Source: Hypomesus transpacificus | Taxonomy: Eukaryota > Chordata > Actinopteri > Osmeriformes > Osmeridae | Assembly: GCF_021917145.1 (NCBI RefSeq) | Contig: NW_025813757.1 | Location: forward strand, 62,001 to 126,000 | Direction of reading: 5' to 3' | DNA: 64,000 nt | Part shown: positions 62,347-64,000 of the stretch, piece after piece | How positions within the stretch are numbered: the stretch's first letter is position 1 | How the letters are laid out: each line of letters begins with the position of its first letter | Notes under the pieces: model-generated | Database searches by the model: none | Told to the model about the DNA's origin: nothing | What the model saw: only the letters and a program-made list of their open reading frames with translations | Made by a program: the position numbers and the translations under genes

Positions 62347-64000
62347 TAGATAGATATATAGATAGATAGAGAAAAAAATCATCTTAACACTAAAGTATAC
62401 AGAAACGTGATGAAAGTTAACGTTGCTATATTATATTTTCACAAAGTAAGTTCTCCACCGTTTTGGTGGGATTGGAACATTGGGCTGACATTCAAATAAA
62501 CCTATATATATATAGATATATAATTATAATATTGTTGTTGTTTTTTTTTACCTTGAGTGGTCTCACTCTGTCAGGTTGTTTCCAGCGCAGGTAAAGTTGG
62601 CCCAGAATGGACAAGCCCACAAAGAACCAGTAGCTGAAGCTGTAGTAGTTAATGAGTCTGAAAATGTCCTCCACACACAGGTAGACCAGGGCCATGGCAC
62701 CCTGCACAGCAGCAACACACAGCCAATCAGTGAACAGGCCTCCAGTAGCATTGATGACAGCACCACATTCAGTTTGTTTGCCCTCACAGGGAACAGAACT
62801 CTTGAGACAGACAGGATTATGAGCTAGATGGACATTGAAGCAGGTAATAATGGGTTAGAAGAATGGAATGCTAAAGCAGACAGAATTCTGAGACAGACTG
62901 AATTGTGATGAGCTAGGCAGACAATGAGAGAAATGGAATACTGAGGCAGACAGAGCCTTGAGGAAGATGGGATTCTAAGGCAAACAATAGGAATACAAAT
63001 CTGACAATTCGGAACCAGACAGAATTCTACAGAGGTGTTTACATACTGCCCCAACATACACCAACATCCCAACATTCATCAGAATGGCAGTTGTATTTGG
63101 AATGTTTGCAGAATAAGGTGAGTGCAGAGGTAAGTGCACACTATTCCAACAATGAACAGCTGTGTAATCACATAGCTAACTGGTATAACTACCTAACCAG
63201 CCACAGAAAACAGCATGTGTACAGAAACCAGGCAACATTGCACAGCTGTAGCCAGATAGCTAGATAGTCATCCAGACATTTGATATTATTGGTTGGTGTG
63301 CATTGGGCCATTGAGCACCTTAAGAGAGACTGAAGAGTGGTTTGGAAAGGACCAACAAGGCAGTAAAACAAGACTCAGAAGAGTGAGAACACAGAAAAAG
63401 AAGATGGCTGACTGACATTGAAGAGTAGGGCTGGGATGGGTGTGTAGCGGGTGACGTGGATCATGCACAGGTAGTCGGGCAGGTGACCCTCTCTTGAGCC
63501 CACGAAGAACAGCCTGGAGGAACACACTCGTGTCACACACCACGGGAACACACACTCACTGGAGTAGCCACACACACATCTCTACTCTGTCGTCTGGTAT
63601 CTACAGAAAAGCATGGTGAGGTGGTAAACAGGTGTCATGAAATGACGATGCTGATGACCAAAACACAGGAACGGGTGTGTTCAGGAACGGGTGCGTTCAG
63701 GAACAGGCGTGTTCAGGTTCCCTCTCACCTGGAGGCGGCCAGGATGGAGGCGTTGAGTCCTCCGAAGCAGGAGAGAGCCACAGCCAGCGGGATCGTCCAG
63801 TTCATCACTCCAAACACCTGGTCTGCGAATGTCTGGAGGGTAAAACAAAGAGGGTTGTGTATTTCCAAGCCTAGTAGCACCAATATGTAGGCCAACTCAT
63901 CAAGGTAAATTGCGGTTCCAAAGTTAACTGTAAGTCATGGTTAGAAACCAGGAAGTGAACAGAGTAAACAAACTATATATAAAGTATTGATATTAAGTAA
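61838..64000 (-). CDS. slc7a7: y+L amino acid transporter 1 (partial, 3' half)
   Basis: Light chain of the SLC3A2 heterodimeric transporter, exchanging cationic and neutral amino acids at the basolateral membrane. Five coding exons are in the window: 63832-63729, 63513-63417, 62701-62552, 62276-62093 and 61914-61838; the 5' part lies beyond the right edge. The visible protein covers the later membrane segments: [40 protein letters not shown], the [18 protein letters not shown] loop, [37 protein letters not shown], and [20 protein letters not shown]. The tail ends [11 protein letters not shown], with the EMD motif seen in y+LAT proteins. slc7a6 is the close alternative; adjacency to oxa1l supports slc7a7. 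Confidence 0.92.
62279..62370. repeat. (GA)n/(GATA)n microsatellite in slc7a7 intron
   Basis: A GA tract runs from 62279 to about 62346 and passes into GATAGATA units. It begins three bases from an exon, so the transcript's acceptor pyrimidine tract is this repeat. Confidence 0.93.

Overview
This is a vertebrate, almost certainly teleost, genomic window. The genes are split into many short exons with GT/AG introns. Several copies of a tRNA-headed fish SINE are present, simple repeats (CT, GA, GT) are abundant, and the encoded proteins are animal proteins with fish-like sequence. There are no bacterial operons, ribosome binding sites or CRISPR arrays. I cannot name the species; the SINE and repeat content would fit a smelt-, pike- or salmon-like euteleost, but that is a guess.

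From left to right: a piggyBac-like relic (about 1.25-2.34 kb); ajuba (minus, 2.9-7.8 kb, with a one-base frame break in a G7 run); mrpl52 (plus, 10.5-11.4 kb); an intergenic stretch with microsatellites and a 144-bp foldback; mmp14 (minus, 16.9-26.8 kb); lrp10 (plus, 28.6-34.8 kb, with a P-element/THAP-like transposon in its last intron); cirop (plus, 37.1-41.4 kb); a ubiquitin-system cluster at 42.5-55.4 kb; a truncated cirop copy at 56.3 kb; oxa1l (plus, 57.2-60.8 kb); and the 3' half of slc7a7 (minus, 61.8 kb to beyond the right edge). Every gene was rebuilt exon by exon. Reading frames close across all splice junctions in every complete gene except ajuba, which is exactly one base short.

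The housekeeping neighbours (ajuba, mrpl52, mmp14, lrp10, cirop, oxa1l, slc7a7) are, to my knowledge, the same set found at human 14q11.2. The insertion is the notable part. Between cirop and oxa1l lie an atypical RBR-type E3 ligase (minus), a 91-residue ubiquitin-like protein ending in Gly-Gly-Phe (plus), and two tandem ubiquitin-specific proteases (plus). The E3 and the ubiquitin-like gene are divergent across 858 bp. That space holds a perfect interferon-response motif (GAAAGTGAAAGT) in front of the ubiquitin-like gene and an ISRE-like motif in front of the E3; weaker IRF-type motifs lie ahead of both proteases. I infer a compact, possibly interferon-inducible module of modifier, ligase and protease. 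The second protease carries an 840-residue charged tail containing fifteen 19-residue repeats and has lost part of its zinc ribbon.

A cirop fragment on the far side of the cluster, formed by a microhomology deletion, shows that cirop sequence was duplicated across the cluster and suggests the local duplication that also gave two proteases.
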